A stretch of DNA of 7,119 nucleotides from Endomicrobium sp. (GTDB lineage: Bacteria > Elusimicrobiota > Endomicrobiia > Endomicrobiales > Endomicrobiaceae): positions 1 to 7,119 of the forward strand of contig JAISRM010000266.1 of assembly GCA_031273645.1 (NCBI GenBank). Reading direction: 5' to 3'. A program made the position numbers and the translations under genes. Of this stretch, positions 6,686 through 7,119 are shown piece by piece (the stretch's first letter is position 1; every line of letters begins with the position of its first letter). The notes beneath the pieces were generated by a model. The model saw only the letters and a program-made list of their open reading frames with translations. It ran no database searches and was not told the origin of the DNA.

Positions 6686-6700
6686 ACAGGCTTCGTCTGT
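6686..6700. repeat. 15-bp palindrome, copy 2 (ACAGGCTTCGTCTGT)
   Basis: Same orientation as copy 1 and 14 nt after it, also followed by TTTA. One stem position is G-T instead of G-C, still pairable as wobble in RNA. It could act as a second, weaker terminator in tandem. Confidence 0.75.
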
Positions 6701-6714
6701 TTTATTTGTGTCTG

Positions 6715-6736
6715 TCATTGCCATGAAAATGGGAAT
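6715..6736. repeat. Solo, decayed ATTCCC/GGGAAT hairpin
   Basis: TCATTGCCATGAAAATGGGAAT is one base different from the left end of the second MITE-like unit (6981-7002), where the arm reads ATTCCC. The change leaves a G-G mismatch in the 8-bp stem. The GAAA loop is kept. No AT-rich core follows, so this is an isolated end or a remnant. Confidence 0.65.
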
Positions 6737-6746
6737 AGCCGCCGCT

Positions 6747-6872
6747 GTCATCCTCGCGAAAGCGGGGATCCAAGTTTAATATTAATATAGTTTCTAACAT
6801 TATTTCTTTTAAAAACGAGATGTAAAAAGAATTTTTTAGCAAACGTGGATTCCCGCTTTCGCGGGAATGACA
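6747..6872. repeat. MITE-like repeat unit A (126 nt)
   Basis: The left end is a hairpin, ATCCTCGC-GAAA-GCGGGGAT (6750-6769), preceded by GTC and followed by CCA. The core is AT-rich (6774-6837). The right end, ATTCCCGCTTTCGCGGGAAT (6849-6868) plus GACA, is the same hairpin in reverse orientation. The unit thus has terminal inverted repeats of roughly 25 nt, each itself a hairpin. It aligns along its whole length with unit B. No transposase gene or obvious target-site duplication is visible. Hairpins of the ATTCCC-N8-GGGAAT type resemble the Neisseria dRS3-type and similar dispersed repeats (general knowledge). Confidence 0.8.
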
Positions 6873-6878
6873 TCAAGA

Positions 6879-6960
6879 AGCAAACGTGGATTCCCACCCG
6901 ATAAAGACATTCGGGCGCAGGCTGTTAAGGAAGAACAAATATTAAAAACGCGGGAATGAC
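6879..6960. repeat. Interrupted right-end hairpin
   Basis: The 17-mer AGCAAACGTGGATTCCC (6879-6895) is identical to the right-end flank of units A (6838-6854) and B (7085-7101). The matching second arm, CGCGGGAATGAC (6949-6960), lies 53 nt further on instead of 5 nt. The 53 nt between (6896-6948) are unrelated to the repeat and contain a small inverted repeat, CCCGA/TCGGG (6897-6901 and 6911-6915). It is either an insertion into the hairpin tip or two half elements brought together. Confidence 0.65.
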
Positions 6961-6966
6961 AAAAAA

Positions 6967-6981
6967 ACAGACGAAGTCTGT
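6967..6981. repeat. 15-bp palindrome, copy 3 (inverted, ACAGACGAAGTCTGT)
   Basis: Reverse-orientation copy of the family (GAAG in place of CTTC at the centre), with perfect 6-bp arms. Its last two bases are shared with the first bases of MITE-like unit B, so the two repeat types abut directly. Confidence 0.8.
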
Positions 6982-7119
6982 CATTCCCATGAAAATGGGA
7001 ATCCATGTTTAATATTAATATAGTTTTTAACATTATTGTTTTTAAAAACGCAATGTAAACAGACTTCGTCTGTCAGAATTTTTTAGCAAACGTGGATTCC
7101 CGCTTTCGCGGGAATGACA
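6980..7119. repeat. MITE-like repeat unit B (140 nt, reaches window end)
   Basis: Same structure as unit A: left hairpin ATTCCCAT-GAAA-ATGGGAAT (6983-7002), AT-rich core, right hairpin ATTCCCGCTTTCGCGGGAAT (7096-7115) and GACA at the window edge. The 46-nt core segment 7014-7059 aligns without gaps with 6781-6826 of unit A. Unit B is 14 nt longer because a CAGACTTCGTCTG palindrome sits between core and right end. The unit appears complete, but it ends exactly at the window edge, so further tandem repeats may follow. Confidence 0.8.
7059..7073. repeat. 15-bp palindrome, copy 4 (inside unit B)
   Basis: ACAGACTTCGTCTGT has perfect 6-bp arms around TTC. Unit A has no such sequence at the equivalent point (6826-6828), so this copy was either inserted into unit B or lost from unit A. 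Confidence 0.8.

Noticed and set aside
6443..6751. Reverse-strand open frame of 102 codons over the end of lpxL
   Set aside because: It is antisense to the conserved C-terminus of the acyltransferase and runs into the repeat region; no recognisable domain.
6836..7033. Reverse-strand open frame of 65 codons containing the peptide VIPAKAGIH
   Set aside because: This peptide is what the GTCATTCCCGCGAAAGCGGGAATCCAC-type repeat reads as when translated. The frame lies wholly within the repeat mosaic and has no coding character of its own.
6747..7119. CRISPR array
   Set aside because: Repeats are spaced irregularly, occur in both orientations and are separated by related, not unique, sequence. 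No cas gene is present.

Overview
The window looks like the chromosome of a Gram-negative (LPS-making), AT-leaning bacterium. Genes are tightly packed, and A-rich codons (aaa, ata, gaa, tta) are frequent in the coding strands. The gene order (heptose genes, then Kdo genes, then a lipid A acyltransferase in one operon) and a Cys-type, metal-dependent KdsA argue against the textbook Enterobacteria. A deep-branching phylum such as Elusimicrobiota/Endomicrobium is my best guess, but it is only an impression and no marker here proves it.

Layout. Positions 1-1217 (minus) hold the first two thirds of typA/bipA, a ribosome-associated translational GTPase, cut by the window edge. Positions 1218-1431 are a divergent promoter region. 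It has a clear sigma70-type promoter for each direction and a stable hairpin in the typA leader that covers its ribosome binding site. Positions 1432-6652 (plus) form one seven-gene operon: hldD, a stand-alone heptose-7-phosphate kinase (rfaE1/hldA), kdsB, kdsA, an unknown 85-residue single-span membrane protein, kdsC, and an LpxL-type acyltransferase. After hldD the genes overlap or abut (ATGA, TAA-a-ATG, ATGA, an 11-nt overlap, TAATG), so translation is probably coupled.

Function. kdsA makes Kdo-8-phosphate, kdsC dephosphorylates it, and kdsB activates Kdo to CMP-Kdo. The kinase and hldD are two of the steps to ADP-L-glycero-D-manno-heptose. The acyltransferase adds the secondary acyl chain to lipid A, usually after Kdo transfer. 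The operon therefore supplies precursors for the inner core and finishes lipid A. Not in the window: kdsD, gmhA, gmhB, the heptose adenylyltransferase, waaA and the heptosyltransferases.

Positions 6653-7119 (467 nt) contain no credible gene. They are a mosaic of two interleaved repeat families: (i) two copies (126 and 140 nt) of a MITE-like unit with an AT-rich core and terminal inverted hairpins of the ATTCCC-N8-GGGAAT type; and (ii) four copies of a 15-bp palindrome, ACAGRCTTCGYCTGT. One palindrome sits inside one MITE-like copy as a net 14-nt insertion. Another lies 4 nt after the last stop codon and probably serves as the operon terminator. This mosaic is the most unusual part of the window.
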